Assembly (NCBI GenBank): GCA_015680685.1
Contig: MNCI01003767.1
Coordinates: 82,076-146,075 of the forward strand
Direction of reading: 5' to 3'
DNA from: Gnetum montanum
Taxonomy: Eukaryota > Streptophyta > Gnetopsida > Gnetales > Gnetaceae
Length of the DNA stretch: 64,000 nt
The notes beneath the pieces were generated by a model. The model ran no database searches and had not been told where the DNA came from. It saw nothing but the letters and a program-made list of their open reading frames with translations. The number at the start of each line of letters is the position of its first letter. Position 1 is the stretch's first letter. This document shows positions 47,534-58,475 of this stretch, in pieces. Both the position numbers and the translations under genes were made by a program.

Positions 47534-48372
47534 TGATGAGCTGTGATATCGCGTACGTGATATCACGTCGGTCCCTGCGATATCGTGTACATGATATCGT
47601 AGCCCACCACTAAGTCTATAAATAAGAGGTGGCTTTCCCTTATTCAATCATCTAGAGTTAGTCCCTTAGCCAAACTATAGTAGTTTTACCATTCTAGAGT
47701 TAGAATAATTTCCATGTGCCAACAGTAGGAGTCTCAAAGTGAACGGATCTTTATTTGAGAAAATTGTACCTGAGCACACATTTGTGTACGACAATAAAGA
47801 TAAAATTTTTGATAAACCTTGCAGCATATGGACTAAGCTAAATAGGATTTAATTATTGTTAAATGTTTAAATTCTTTCCTAGATAATTAATCTCTCTCCT
47901 AGTTAAGTGCATTCAATACGACCACTTCAAGCACGTGTGTAACACTTGGTAACCCAATAACAAGTAGCGTTTGGTAATCCCAGTAGCATTGCACTAGTTC
48001 AAGGTGTGTGCGGCAAGTGGGAACAAATACTGATGCTAGGATAATTAAAGCTTAGTTAGTGAATAGTTAATGGAAATTAGTTATTTAGTTCTCTTCACCT
48101 TTCCCTACTAGCATAGGCATTAAAAAGACAAAAGATATAACAATCACATACCTCAAACTTACTTGACCATACAACTATGACAATACAAGTAAGTTTGGGA
48201 GGATAATGATTGGTTAACCTTAAGTGTTTCATAAGTTTGGGAGGACAACAATTGGTTAACCTTAAGTGTTTCATTAAGGCACATAAGCACTTAGTCCTTG
48301 GAGTTCGACTGGATTGCATGTGAGACGCTCGTATTCGTATGGTTGAGTGTAGGGGTACCTCACCACTCATCA
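47534..48372 (+). repeat. 3' LTR of the non-autonomous element
   Basis: 839 bp. U3 starts with nested GATATC palindromes (47544-47600), then TATAAATA at 47617-47624. A 42-bp tandem duplication sits at 48191-48232 and 48233-48274. Confidence 0.92.
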
Positions 48373-48377
48373 GAGGC
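48373..48377. repeat. Target-site duplication, right copy (GAGGC)
   Basis: Identical to 41327-41331. Confidence 0.9.
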
Positions 48378-49844
48378 ATTGAAGTAATGTTCATTAATGA
48401 CAAAAGCATAATCACCAGTAGTAAGGCATAAGGAACTTTGAGAACCTTGGAGTGTTTTGGTACAAAAAGGTAATGATATGTATTAGAACCACTTCTATTA
48501 TAGGAATGTGATCACAAAAAACATACTAACTTCATCGAACTAGAGCTAGGACCTTTGCCTACTTCCAAGTTAATGAAATAAGAGGAAACATATCACTTGG
48601 GAAGAAGATTTGAGGGCTTAACATGTTTAAGGAAAAATCAGTTCTATGGTGTGCCAAGCTCCAACTCCACAATTTGCACCAAGCATTGCATGATATGATC
48701 CCTAGATGAAGCCAGGTATGGTCATGGTCTTAATAAGTGTAATGATGGATTCCTTTACATCATTGTTAAAAGAATATTCAAAGATTTTCAACAACAATGA
48801 GGGATGCAATGAGAAAGTTGAGGCTAGAATAGAGAAACCTTATGGTGTTGGAAGAGCCAAATTTGCAGGATGTAATAGAGGTGATAAACTCATCATAGCT
48901 TCGACAGGAATTCCCAAGAGACTCTTATGGGAAATCATGAAGAAACATGAGCTTACCCATTTGTTGTCACATGTAGGCAAAATTCATCTTTAGTGATGTC
49001 TATCAAAATCTGCACAACAAATCAAAGTGGAGGCCATAGAGCAAGGTCCCTTTGGCACCAAGTAGAGGCCATAGGAAGATTAGAGAATGCAATTGATTGA
49101 ACATAAGTCTTCCCTCACACTTGTAGTACTAGTTTTTTTTTAAGATTAAGAAGATTTATTTTAATCAAAAAGGTCTATGAGACCCAAATGGTGCAATATA
49201 AGATTCCATATCTTAATTGGATCAAAAAGGCTATACTAACAATTTTTCATTAATCTCTCTAAAAAATTAATGGAATAATAGCTCAAAAAAACATGAAACT
49301 TTAGAATATTATTTAAATTGAACATCAAAATCTAGAATCCACATACAAATGATCAACATTATATGCTTATGTATAAATGATCCTATATCTAAGGCATGTT
49401 GCATCATCAAAACATTACCTAGCTTAAAAATTAGAAAAAAAAATTGGAATAGTGTCTAACATAAATTTCTTAAATGTTATATTTTTACATTATATGTAAC
49501 TATAAAGATAATCTTTGACTACAAGGTGGGTACTCCAAAATTTCAATGAGCACATATCATTATGTAAAATCAACAATCAATGACTTATATACATCATCAA
49601 ATAAAATAAAATCAAATGTATTATTTGTAAAAATAGTTTTAGAAGAAGACATTACAAATTTTTACTTGCCATCTTGTAAATATGCATTTTGAGAGGTAAC
49701 AGAAATCTCTACATTAGTAGAAGAAGCAAAACTTTTAGCATTGATAGAACATGTTAGAAGAGTTGAGACATTAATAAGGAGAGAGAGAGAGAAAGAGAGG
49801 TTTGTTACTAACGCATTACTCATTTGGTTAAAATATATGGTTTT
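48378..49844. other. Intergenic DNA with one small unsupported open frame
   Basis: 48706-48993 (95 codons) is open on the plus strand but shows no domain I know. The rest is AT-rich. A GA microsatellite lies at 49781-49800. Confidence 0.4.
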
Positions 49845-50702
49845 TGATATGCAAGCAATAGGCTTGTTACAACATCAATAAGATGACTACGTCAACGTAT
49901 CCCTGTCAACTCATCTTAGGATGTGTTGATGTAGGTATATTGATGCTAACGTAGGCATTGCCTATATAAATGTGCATACCCCTCACATTTATGACTTCAT
50001 TCAATCATATCTTAGCTAGACTCTTGTAGGAGTTAGTAAATTTTTCCCTCTTAGTGCCTGCAACATGGATTAAAGTGATTGTATGACATTTATTCGAGTA
50101 CAGCTTGTACCTAGACACATTTGCATAAATGAAAATAAAATCAAGATTGCTTCAGTCCATTGTGGCACTTGAATTATATTAGCTTTAGTTTTCAGCAATT
50201 TACACTAAATGCAATTTACTTTTTTTTATTAAGCATTTAATATCATAATTTGTAATCAACATGAGTATGACCAATTTGAGCATAACATATTAACACTTGG
50301 TAATCCTAGCAGTGGATACTTGGTTCACCTAGTTGTAAACACTTGGTAACCTAGTAGTATTAGTATCCATTCAAAATATGTATGGAAAGTGGAAACGGAT
50401 GCTCCACATTTATGATAGATAGTTAATTAGGTAATTACTTTAAATATTAAATTCCTCTTTATTTAATCATTTAGCAAGAAAAGAAAATATAAAAAAATAG
50501 ATATCTTATACCCCAATCACACTTAACCATACAAATAACTTAACACAAGTGTTGACTGAAAAGAGAATGATCAACGATTACACATTTCATTATTTAGGAA
50601 CATAGGCCACTTAGGTGAATAGAGTCCATGGAATTCAACTGGATCACACATACATGCTAGTGAATTGTATGGTTGGATGTAGGGAATACCCACTACTCAT
50701 CA
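49845..50702 (+). repeat. Solo LTR, Athila family
   Basis: Ends CCCACTACTCATCA and carries family words: CCTATATAAATG (TATA-like, about 49960), ATTAACACTTGGTAATCC, GTGGATACTTGG, TATGGTTGG. Closest to the LTR at 24182-25053. No PBS follows and no PPT precedes it. The left end (TGATATGC) is approximate and no target duplication was found. Confidence 0.65.
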
Positions 50703-50732
50703 CTATTAAAGAATAACTCATATTTTTTCTTT

Positions 50733-51409
50733 TATTAGAAGTTTTTGAACAACATTTTTCACATATTAAATTATGGTGTTGATGAGCATTTTCCTTATGC
50801 ATAAACTTAGTTAAATTTTTAAAAAATAAACTCTCAATGAAGCTTTCATAGGTGAAAGTTCAAGTGTCATTTTCTTTCTAATGCTATCCTATATGAATAT
50901 AGATTGTATGATGGAGTAGCTTTAAGAGATATGTAAATGGAAGTTCAAAATATGGGAAACAAAGTATTTTTATCATTTTATAATTTTATGTATTTTTCAT
51001 AATATTTAGTCAAAAATAATAAAAATAAGACTAACTATTTCTAAACTAATGAGGAACTAAAATGCTTGTGTAGAAAGCAAGAAAATTATATCATAACCAT
51101 TGAAATCCAATTTGCTATAAGTATTGTTGTGGTACCTAATAAAGTGTAGCACAATCCAAAAGTCCACTTAAGAAATGTTCTTATTTAAAATAATAAAACC
51201 TATTAAAAGAAAATTTATTAATAAAATGATTGTAAAGATACACAACTTTTGACGAAAGTCATGTCCAAGCTTTCCATGATATATGAGCAAAGATGGAGCT
51301 ATTTATAAAAGGAGATATGGAGTTATTTATTTAGGGTCAGATCTCCTCTAAGTCAAGTAGTTGCCACATTATTATTTACAACTACATGTGGTTGTAATCA
51401 TCATGTAAG
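50733..51409 (+). repeat. Dispersed repeat, copy A (right-truncated)
   Basis: Collinear with copies B (55772-56640) and C (57298-58160) from GTTTTTGAACA through GCTATCCTATATG and AGATCTCCTCT, then cut where TGTTGATGCAT begins at 51410. Shares no coding pattern. Confidence 0.75.
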
Positions 51410-51530
51410 TGTTGATGCATAAATTTTGGACACGCAAACACCTGTAAAAACTCATTTTAGGAGACTATAGCCTAGGGTGCCTCCCGTATGGGTACGGAAA
51501 CCTAGGAATAGTCTCAGCTGGAAAGGGCTA
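51410..51530 (+). repeat. Conserved end sequence, copy 1
   Basis: TGTTGATGCATAAATTTTGG, then a hairpin-forming core GACTATAGCCTAGG...CCTAGGAATAGTC. The reverse complement of 59545-59667 matches over about 120 bp. TG start suggests an LTR or element terminus. Confidence 0.65.
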
Positions 51531-52094
51531 TATGACAAAACAATAATAATAATATTTTTAAGAAAAATATTTAAAAATTAAATTTAATTTAAGGAAAGTT
51601 CTATTATATCTTGAAAAACATAGTAAAATAATTAAAAATCAAAATTAAATATTTGTACAATTTTTGAGTACAATAATAAATACAAAACAAAATTCAAATT
51701 AAATTTAAGTTTATCTCGTGCTCTGCATTTTTGGTTCCTGATGTGGTTTCTGGTTCCTGATGTGGGTTCTACTCAGGATCTCCTACTCTTGCTGATTGGG
51801 AAAGGAGAGACCTCCATTGTTTGCCACTCCATCCGCTACAACAACTGGACCGTAGTTTTATCGGCCATGTGCTCGCAGTGTGCACCAGCTGTCCACTGCA
51901 ACAAGCGTCTTCCATTTTCTATTATTTTCTGCCACCTACTAGTAGAAGAGAGAAGACCACTGTATCAAGCTAGTGGAGACCGTGGAAGCCCTGATCACTA
52001 TCCCATGCTGGCTACACCTGCGACTGCACTAGCATCGTTGCTGTTGACCACCCGCCTGCATCTCACGTGTACGTTTTCTTGCCATTTTCTGCAG
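51531..52094 (+). other. Sequence between end repeat and kinase exon
   Basis: AT-rich to 51710, then GC-richer from 51715. An open frame 51741-52115 shows no domain. TTCTTGCCATTTTCTGCAG ending at 52094 is a good 3' splice site, so this may be intron. Confidence 0.35.
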
Positions 52095-52326
52095 CGCAAA
52101 GGAGACTTCGAATAGCATTGGGGTAGCCAAAGGACTTTCATATTTGCACAAACATGTTGATTAGCCAATCATACACAGAGACGTCAAGTCCAACAACATT
52201 CTGCTGGACATGCTCATAAACGCAAAAGTTGCAGATTTTGGGCTTTCCAAAATTCTGACCAACAATGGGGGGGCTACGCAAATAGCAATAAGAGGTCATG
52301 TTACAATTCAAGTTAAAGGAAATTTG
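52095..52326 (+). pseudogene. Single exon of a receptor-like kinase (fragment)
   Basis: Reads QRRLRIAL, then [29 protein letters not shown] and [11 protein letters not shown]: kinase subdomains VIa to VII, with the HRD catalytic loop at 52174-52182 and DFG at 52234-52242. It is flanked by TTTTCTGCAG and GGTAAGTT, so both splice sites are kept. A one-base loss in a G run near 52120 and a TAG at 52162 break the frame, and the activation-loop GTxGYxxPE motif is not recognisable. No other kinase exon is seen within several kb, so this is a captured or left-over exon. Confidence 0.72.
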
Positions 52327-53641
52327 GTAAGTTCTCATGTACTTCAGTTTCCAAACTCCGGTTTGACCTATAATAAACATTCTTGGGTTACTGAATTTTA
52401 GCTGTGTCAAATACTTGTTGGTTAAGGCCCTATGCCTAGCATGGGTGAGGTTGGCCTCAACACTTAGCCCCCAAACTACAGATTGCATGCCAGTGCAAGG
52501 ACCATAAAATTTTGAATGAAAATGCAACATATGGGAAAACAAAAACAACATGAAACAAGAAATGCAAACCTGAAAGTAAACTATGATGTTCTAAACATAA
52601 TCAAAATAACCAAATAATCGAAAGAGACACTGACATAGGCCATCCAAACAACCATTAAAATCTAAAAATATAATTTGTTGTTATTTTAACAAAGATCTAT
52701 AGATATATATGTATAATTATATNAAACTTAATGTGGAGGATGAGCTAAAGCTCATGTTAGACCATAGTAAGCCACAACTTTCAAATTTTTCCTTGGGTCT
52801 TTTCTTTTTTTAGGAAACTTAAATTTAAAAGGGGAAACAGAGGTTAGGGTGAAGATTGCTGCTGAATCCCATCATGGTCAAGAACTTATTACACTACCAA
52901 CGAACATGGTCCTCATTTTTTGTTTTGTTTTTTTTTTAAAGGAAACTTTGCTCATGGTGTACTTCATTCTTGAGGTAGGAATTCCAACACGAGTCTGGCC
53001 GATTAGCTACATTGCCAAAGAGCATGGTCCATTTGGAAACTTTGCCCATGGTGCAGTTCAACCCTCATGTATGTGCCTTTGATTGATGGCATCATAGCAG
53101 GTCTCCTAGGTGGCTAAGGATTCTCAAGTAGAAATGAACACACTTCACCCTGTTGTTCATAGGATAGCCATGGATCATCATATTTGAGGGCTTGGGCTTA
53201 TGAGAGGAAAGGATAGAATTTTCCAAGGTCACCTAGTAATTATGACTAACCACTCTCCAACATCATATATCCTACACTCACATGATCATGATGATAACAT
53301 GATAAGTTTGTATAAATCAAGTGCTCCATAATCTAACATAACAAATAAACTGAAACCTTGGAATCAATTGGAAAGAGTTATAGTATTTATAAAATATAAA
53401 GCAGATTTTATAGCAATATATTATAGTAATAGTAAATTATATTATACCTACATTATTTTCCAATGGTGTTAAGATGACCCAATATCAAGTAACTCAAATG
53501 ACAAATGATTATTAAAATCATATGAAGAACACAATAATCAAAACAATATGCTAAGAAAGAAATGATGAAAATGCAAGCAAAATATGGAAACGCAACAATA
53601 TACATATGAAATGCAAAGAAAAAGGGGAAGAAAACATGCAA
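52327..53641. other. Spacer with an N at 52723
   Basis: No gene supported. The single N at 52723 sits in an AT run and may mark a contig join. 53400-53640 is A-rich and is the downstream flank of the minus-strand open frame. Confidence 0.4.
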
Positions 53642-54850
53642 CTAAGAATCTACCAGATGCCCACGTGGGGTACCTGAGTAGAAATGTTTCAAATGAAATG
53701 CATTAAAATTCCTATTCAACCTATATCCTTGCAAATCAACAATCTTAAACACATTTGGGGCAATGATGTCTACAATTTGGAATGGACCTGACCACATAGG
53801 TGAAAACTTAGTTTGAGGGCTGGTTTGACCAGACGCTCTATCCCACTTAAGGACTAGATCACCTACTTGAAAATTTTTAGCTGGATATTTTTTATCAAAC
53901 CATCTCTTGACAATTTGTTGATGCTTAAGATTATGAAAATCAAGACCTACACTTATCTTGCTTGATCGTTTTCTATAAAGTTTTTCTTTAATATAAGTTT
54001 CAACGATAGGTTTAGGTTTTGGTGGGTCATCGGATATAGCTTTTCTAGAAGAATATTCCATGGATGTGTGGTTAAAATTTAGCACACCTTCAAATGTTTT
54101 AAGAGGTAAGGTCTTATTTATATCTTTGTCTTCCCCTAAAGGTGGTGGATCACTTAGACAAAATCCATCGTGTTGTTGATAAGGCAAGGTGTCTCCATAG
54201 TTTTCTTCACCTTCTCTAGAACTTTGATCGGATTGGATGGGATCTGCAGAAGAGATAGGATTTTTTGTAGTTCCACTCACATAGTCATTTTCAACATGTT
54301 CACTACACTCAACCTCAATAACCCCAACATAAAGATTAGCATTTCGATCTTCCAAAGATTGATTTTGTTGATCCAAGGTTGTTACTACTTGTTTGTAGAA
54401 GGGTTCTTGGGGTATAGTCATGTATTCAGATTTTCCTTTGATAGGGATCAATAATTCCGAGAAATCTGACCTAAAGAAGCCCCCAAACTTAGCTCCAAAA
54501 GTCCTAGATAAGAGCACACCATATGTGGGTTTCATGTCAACTATTAGGATATCTGTATAACATGTAAATGTAGGGTATTGCTTAAGTTGTACCTTTGCTC
54601 CTTTTAATAACCCTACCACAGGTACGTTAGATCCATCGAGTTGAATCACACTTTTAGTTTGTGGTATCATTTGTGCTCCTAAAGCGTTACAAACGTCAAG
54701 AGGCATAACACTAACAGTTGCACTGGAATCCATTAAACAGTTCATAACAAGAATGTTTATACCATATGATGATGATGAGATGATAATCATGGAAGCTCTC
54801 AACAATAAGGAAACCATGATCAAATTTCTAGTTGCTACAATGCAATGCAA
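53642..54850 (-). CDS. Protease joined to integrase C-terminus, 402-codon gypsy-derived frame
   Basis: An uninterrupted minus-strand frame. Residues about 33-155 are a retropepsin-like domain: NCLMDSSATVSVMP (DSS where DSG is expected), GVLLSRTFGAKFGGFFRSDF and LLIPIKGKS. Residues 156-300 are an acidic, low-complexity linker. Residues 308-392 are the integrase C-terminal module: HQQIVKRWFDKKYP, FQVGDLVLKWD, FSPMWSGPFQIVD and NAFHLKHFYSG. RT, RNase H, the integrase zinc finger and the DDE core are absent. The frame is intact while nearly every neighbour is broken, which suggests recent origin or mobilisation as part of a non-autonomous family. It cannot be catalytic as an integrase. LTRs were not identified. 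Confidence 0.8.
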   Translation of the reverse strand: MHCIVATRNLIMVSLLLRASMIIISSSSYGINILVMNCLMDSSATVSVMPLDVCNALGAQMIPQTKSVIQLDGSNVPVVGLLKGAKVQLKQYPTFTCYTDILIVDMKPTYGVLLSRTFGAKFGGFFRSDFSELLIPIKGKSEYMTIPQEPFYKQVVTTLDQQNQSLEDRNANLYVGVIEVECSEHVENDYVSGTTKNPISSADPIQSDQSSREGEENYGDTLPYQQHDGFCLSDPPPLGEDKDINKTLPLKTFEGVLNFNHTSMEYSSRKAISDDPPKPKPIVETYIKEKLYRKRSSKISVGLDFHNLKHQQIVKRWFDKKYPAKNFQVGDLVLKWDRASGQTSPQTKFSPMWSGPFQIVDIIAPNVFKIVDLQGYRLNRNFNAFHLKHFYSGTPRGHLVDS

Positions 54851-55771
54851 CTAAACTATGAGTACCAACATCTTTAATATGCATTTTTAATGCATAGTAC
54901 ATATATTATAAGTTCCATGGATTAAGGGTTGTAAGTTTTCAAGACACTCATCTTTAGATTAGAAAATTTTAAGTTCAATTCTTAACTTTAATCTACTTGG
55001 AATTAATGTGCTTAGATATGCCATGAAATTGTTACAAGGAAGAGTGGTTAAGGAAGAAGGGGAAATTGTTGATATAGTTTTACATCTACAAATATATATT
55101 AGAAATATTTATTTCATTGGTAATGCATATATTCCCACCTTTACCACCTTTTGGCTATAGTAATATAATGGTTGTCCGATTTCATTGTCAATTATAATTA
55201 GAAACATGAATTACAGTTTACATTTGTTTTAATATTAGTAATGGAAATTACTAATCACTAAACCCAAAATAATGAAAAATTTTTATTTCACAAGTTATTT
55301 TATTTATTTTTCAACATATAATGCATGTAACAACAAATAAAATTTATATCCTAAATCATTATCAAAAAGAATTTCCAAAAGGCCTTAAAAATTGAGGTAA
55401 AAAGCTAAGGAAAACATAATTTCTTTTCTATTAAAATTCCACATTGCTTTTGCTTTAGAAAAGGCACTTGAAATTGTCCTTTCATAAGCAAAGAAAATGA
55501 CCACGTTAAAGTTTTTTGTTTATAGTGTATTTCTATGTTGTTACACCTATCCTCCTCTCTTCTTTTTCTAGTGTTTCCACCAACTTTTCATATGGGAAAG
55601 TCTTTAGATTAAAAGCAGAAATAGGAACACATGATACCATTTTCTTTAAGTAATCTTTAGCTTATATAGTTAAATTTTAAAGTAACATTAAAAACATCTT
55701 TGTTAAAAAAAATTTTTTGCCCAGTAGTTAACATAAAGGAAAAGTTGAATTATAATGCATGTAATTGTCAT
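54851..55771. other. AT-rich spacer upstream of the 402-codon frame
   Basis: No gene supported and no gag is recognisable upstream of the frame. AAGTTCAATTC near 54970 resembles a tRNA B box, but no matching A box was convincing. Confidence 0.4.
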
Positions 55772-56640
55772 TTTATTTTACATAAGGTTTTTGAACAAAA
55801 TTTTTTACCTATTGATTATGCCATTGATGAACATTTTTCTCTTGAGAGCATCATGATATGAATCCATAGGTCTTATGCATAAATTTAGTTAAATTTGTAG
55901 AAAAGCCATTTTTAATGAATCTTTCATAGATGAAGGTTCAAATGCCATTTTTTTTCTAATGTTATCATATATAGATTGCATGGTAAAGTAGCCTTAAGAA
56001 ATATGTAAATAGAACTTGAGAATAAGGAAAATTAAGTATTTTTATTATTTTATAATTTTATGTATCTTTCATAATATTTAGTCAAAAAACAATAAAAATG
56101 AGGCTAATTATTTCTAAACTAATGTGGAACTAAAATATTTATGCAAAAACCAAGGAAATTATATGATAAACATCAAAATCTAATTTTCTATAAATATTAT
56201 TAGGGCACTTACTAGAGTTTACACTATTTAGAAGTCCACTCATGAAATATTCTTATCTATATGTGTAACACTAATGAAAAGAAAATTTGTTAATAAAATA
56301 GTTGCAAAGATACACAACCTTTGATGCAAGTCATATCCTACCTTTATATGGTATAGAAGGAGAGATGGAGTTGTTTATTTAAGGTTAGATATCCTCTAAC
56401 TTAATTGCTTGCCACATTACACTGTTTACCATTTACAATTATGCATGAAGCTTATTTGCTAGTTACAAATTGCCTATATAACCTTCATCTAAAGTGAAGC
56501 CTTCTATTTTCTAAACCATTATGCCTCTTTTATCTATAAATAAAAGAAAAAGAAAAATTTATGCAATGAAAGAATTTTTATAAATACTTAAATATAATAC
56601 AAATGAAGAATGAGTAAACGTTAAATTAAAAATGTATAAA
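55772..56640 (+). repeat. Dispersed repeat, copy B
   Basis: Collinear with copy C (57298-58160) over its length: TATTGATGAACATTTTTCTC, AGGTCTTATGCATAAATT, TTGCCTATATAACC (TATA-like), ATAAATAAAAGAA. Could be an LTR or the untranslated part of an unknown element. Confidence 0.8.
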
Positions 56641-57297
56641 TGAAAATGAGATTTCGTAATGGACGAACTGAAAAACGCAGTACAAAAGATAAATGGTAAG
56701 TTAAGTCTGCAACTATTTTGAAAAGAAAACAAGCCCTTTGAAAATAATAATAGCGGACAAATAAGTGAAAATTGAATTTGTGCACCTTTTGAAAATCAAA
56801 GTTAAACACAGTTTCCACGTTACTTTGAGACGAAATGCCTCACCTCAAGTCTTTAGCAATTTCGTGATGAGCGTGTTGCGCCAATTACATACTCCACCCT
56901 TTCAGGAATTAAAGCATTGGCCACCATTCATTGCACAAAGGGTATTGACTCTTTAACACTTAGCAATTCTAATCATAAATTACAGCAGCAACGTGTGTCT
57001 CTACACTGCGTTTACATTAGTTTCTGTCAAGCAGCAGTGTGGGTCTGTGCACTGCGTTTACATTGGCTTATTTGTCAAAATTTTGATTGCTTTGAAAATT
57101 TTGTGGAATGAAAATTCTTTCAGACATCCTTGACTACTGGACAAGCATAAATTTTTCCTTTAAATTTATTGGAATTTTTTAGTGTCTCATCTCAACCTGT
57201 ATTACTAACTTATAAACTCATTTTCATGTATTCTATAGAATACAATAAAAGGATTGTCATTGGGAGTAATGGTAAGGTGTTTGTTTCTTCAGTTGAA
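56641..57297. other. Spacer between repeats B and C
   Basis: No gene. A ~48-bp unit with CACTGCGTTTACATT is tandemly duplicated at about 56983-57078. Confidence 0.45.
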
Positions 57298-58160
57298 GAC
57301 TGGATTATGCTATTGATGAACATTTTTCTCTTTAGAACTTCATAATATAAAACTGTAGGTCTTATGCATAAATTTAGTTAAATTTGTAGAAAAGCAACTT
57401 TTAATGAATCTTTTATAAGTGAAGGTTCAAATGTCATTTTCTTTCTAATGCTATCCTATATGGATATAAATTGTATGGTAGAATAGCTTTAAGAAATATG
57501 TAAATAGAATTTTAGAACATGGGAAAGTAAGTATTTTTATTATTTTATTATTTTATGTATTTTTCATAATATTTAGTCAAATAATAATAAAAATGAAACT
57601 AACTATTTCTAAATTAATGTGGAACTAAAATGCTTATACAGAAACCAAGGAAATTATATGATAACTATCAAAATCTAATTTTCTGTAAATATTGTTGGGG
57701 CACTTACTAGAGTTTAGCACTACTCAAAAGTCCACTCATGAAATATTCTTATATGTATATATAACATAAATTTGTTAATACAATGATTGCAAAGATACAC
57801 AACCTTTGACACAAGTCATATTCCACCTTTATATGATATACAAGGAGAAATGGAGCTGTTTATTTAAGGTTAGATCTCCTCTGACTTAATTGCTTGCCAC
57901 ATTATACTATTTACCATTTACAACCATATGTGAAGCTTATTTGCTAGTTACAAATTGCCTATATAGCCTTCATCTAAAGTGAAGCCTTTTATTTTCTAAA
58001 CCATTATGCCTCTTTTATGTATAAATAAAAGAAGAAAAAATATTGATGCAAGAATGAACTTTGACAATTTGTAAAGATACTTAGATACAATACACATGAA
58101 GAATGCGTAAACTTTAAATTAAAAATGTTCAAATGAAAATGAGATTTCTTATACAACAAT
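57298..58160 (+). repeat. Dispersed repeat, copy C
   Basis: Full-length partner of copy B, 1.5 kb downstream in the same orientation, with scattered substitutions and small indels. TATA-like CCTATATAGCC at about 57959. Confidence 0.8.
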
Positions 58161-58475
58161 AATAATGGATGAGTCCATGCAAAAAAGGAAAAGAAAACTA
58201 CCCGCCTCTGTTAAGGTTTTGGTTATTATTTTTCTTCTCCAGCGTGTAGCTCACCTTAACAGAGCCCTCTTCCAACTACCAAAACTGCAAAAAAGGAAAA
58301 GAAAACTGCCACCTCTTGGTTTTCTATTGAAATTGTTGATTACCACTGTCCATGCAAGTTAGCTCTGTTGCCATCACCCCTAGAAAAATAAAAAAAGAGA
58401 GAAAAAAAACCATAGTTCACTGGTTTCTTAGCCCTAGAGACCCTTGATCCCTCCCTTTTTTTAGCACCAAAAAGA
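58161..58475. other. Spacer with a short direct repeat and hairpin
   Basis: GCAAAAAAGGAAAAGAAAACT occurs at 58179 and 58287. Between them CTCTGTTAAGG and CCTTAACAGAG form an inverted pair. No gene. Confidence 0.5.

Larger units (their letters stand above)
41332..48372 (+). mobile_element. Non-autonomous Athila-family LTR element (gag-protease only)
   Basis: 5' LTR 41332-42079, PBS 42081-42098, PPT 47521-47533, 3' LTR 47534-48372, flanked by perfect GAGGC duplications. Between the LTRs only gag and part of the protease are recognisable; RT, RNase H and integrase are absent, replaced by a direct jump from the protease (about 45260) to 3' sequences. A gag-bearing element without pol fits the TR-GAG type, which must borrow enzymes from relatives. 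LTR copies differ at 16 of about 245 positions in a clean stretch, so it is younger than 25976-39203. Confidence 0.9.

Noticed and set aside
48706-48993. 95-codon frame as a host gene
   Set aside because: No domain, no splice sites or neighbours to support it; length is compatible with chance.
49845-50702. Target duplication for the solo LTR
   Set aside because: Flanks GTTTT and CTATT do not match; the left end may be misplaced.
51741-52115. 124-codon frame before the kinase exon
   Set aside because: No domain, and it runs across the likely splice acceptor at 52094 into the kinase exon in the wrong frame.
52138-52551. 137-codon minus-strand frame
   Set aside because: It is the shadow of the kinase exon on the plus strand.
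54170-54454. 94-codon plus-strand frame
   Set aside because: Shadow of the linker of the 402-codon minus-strand frame.
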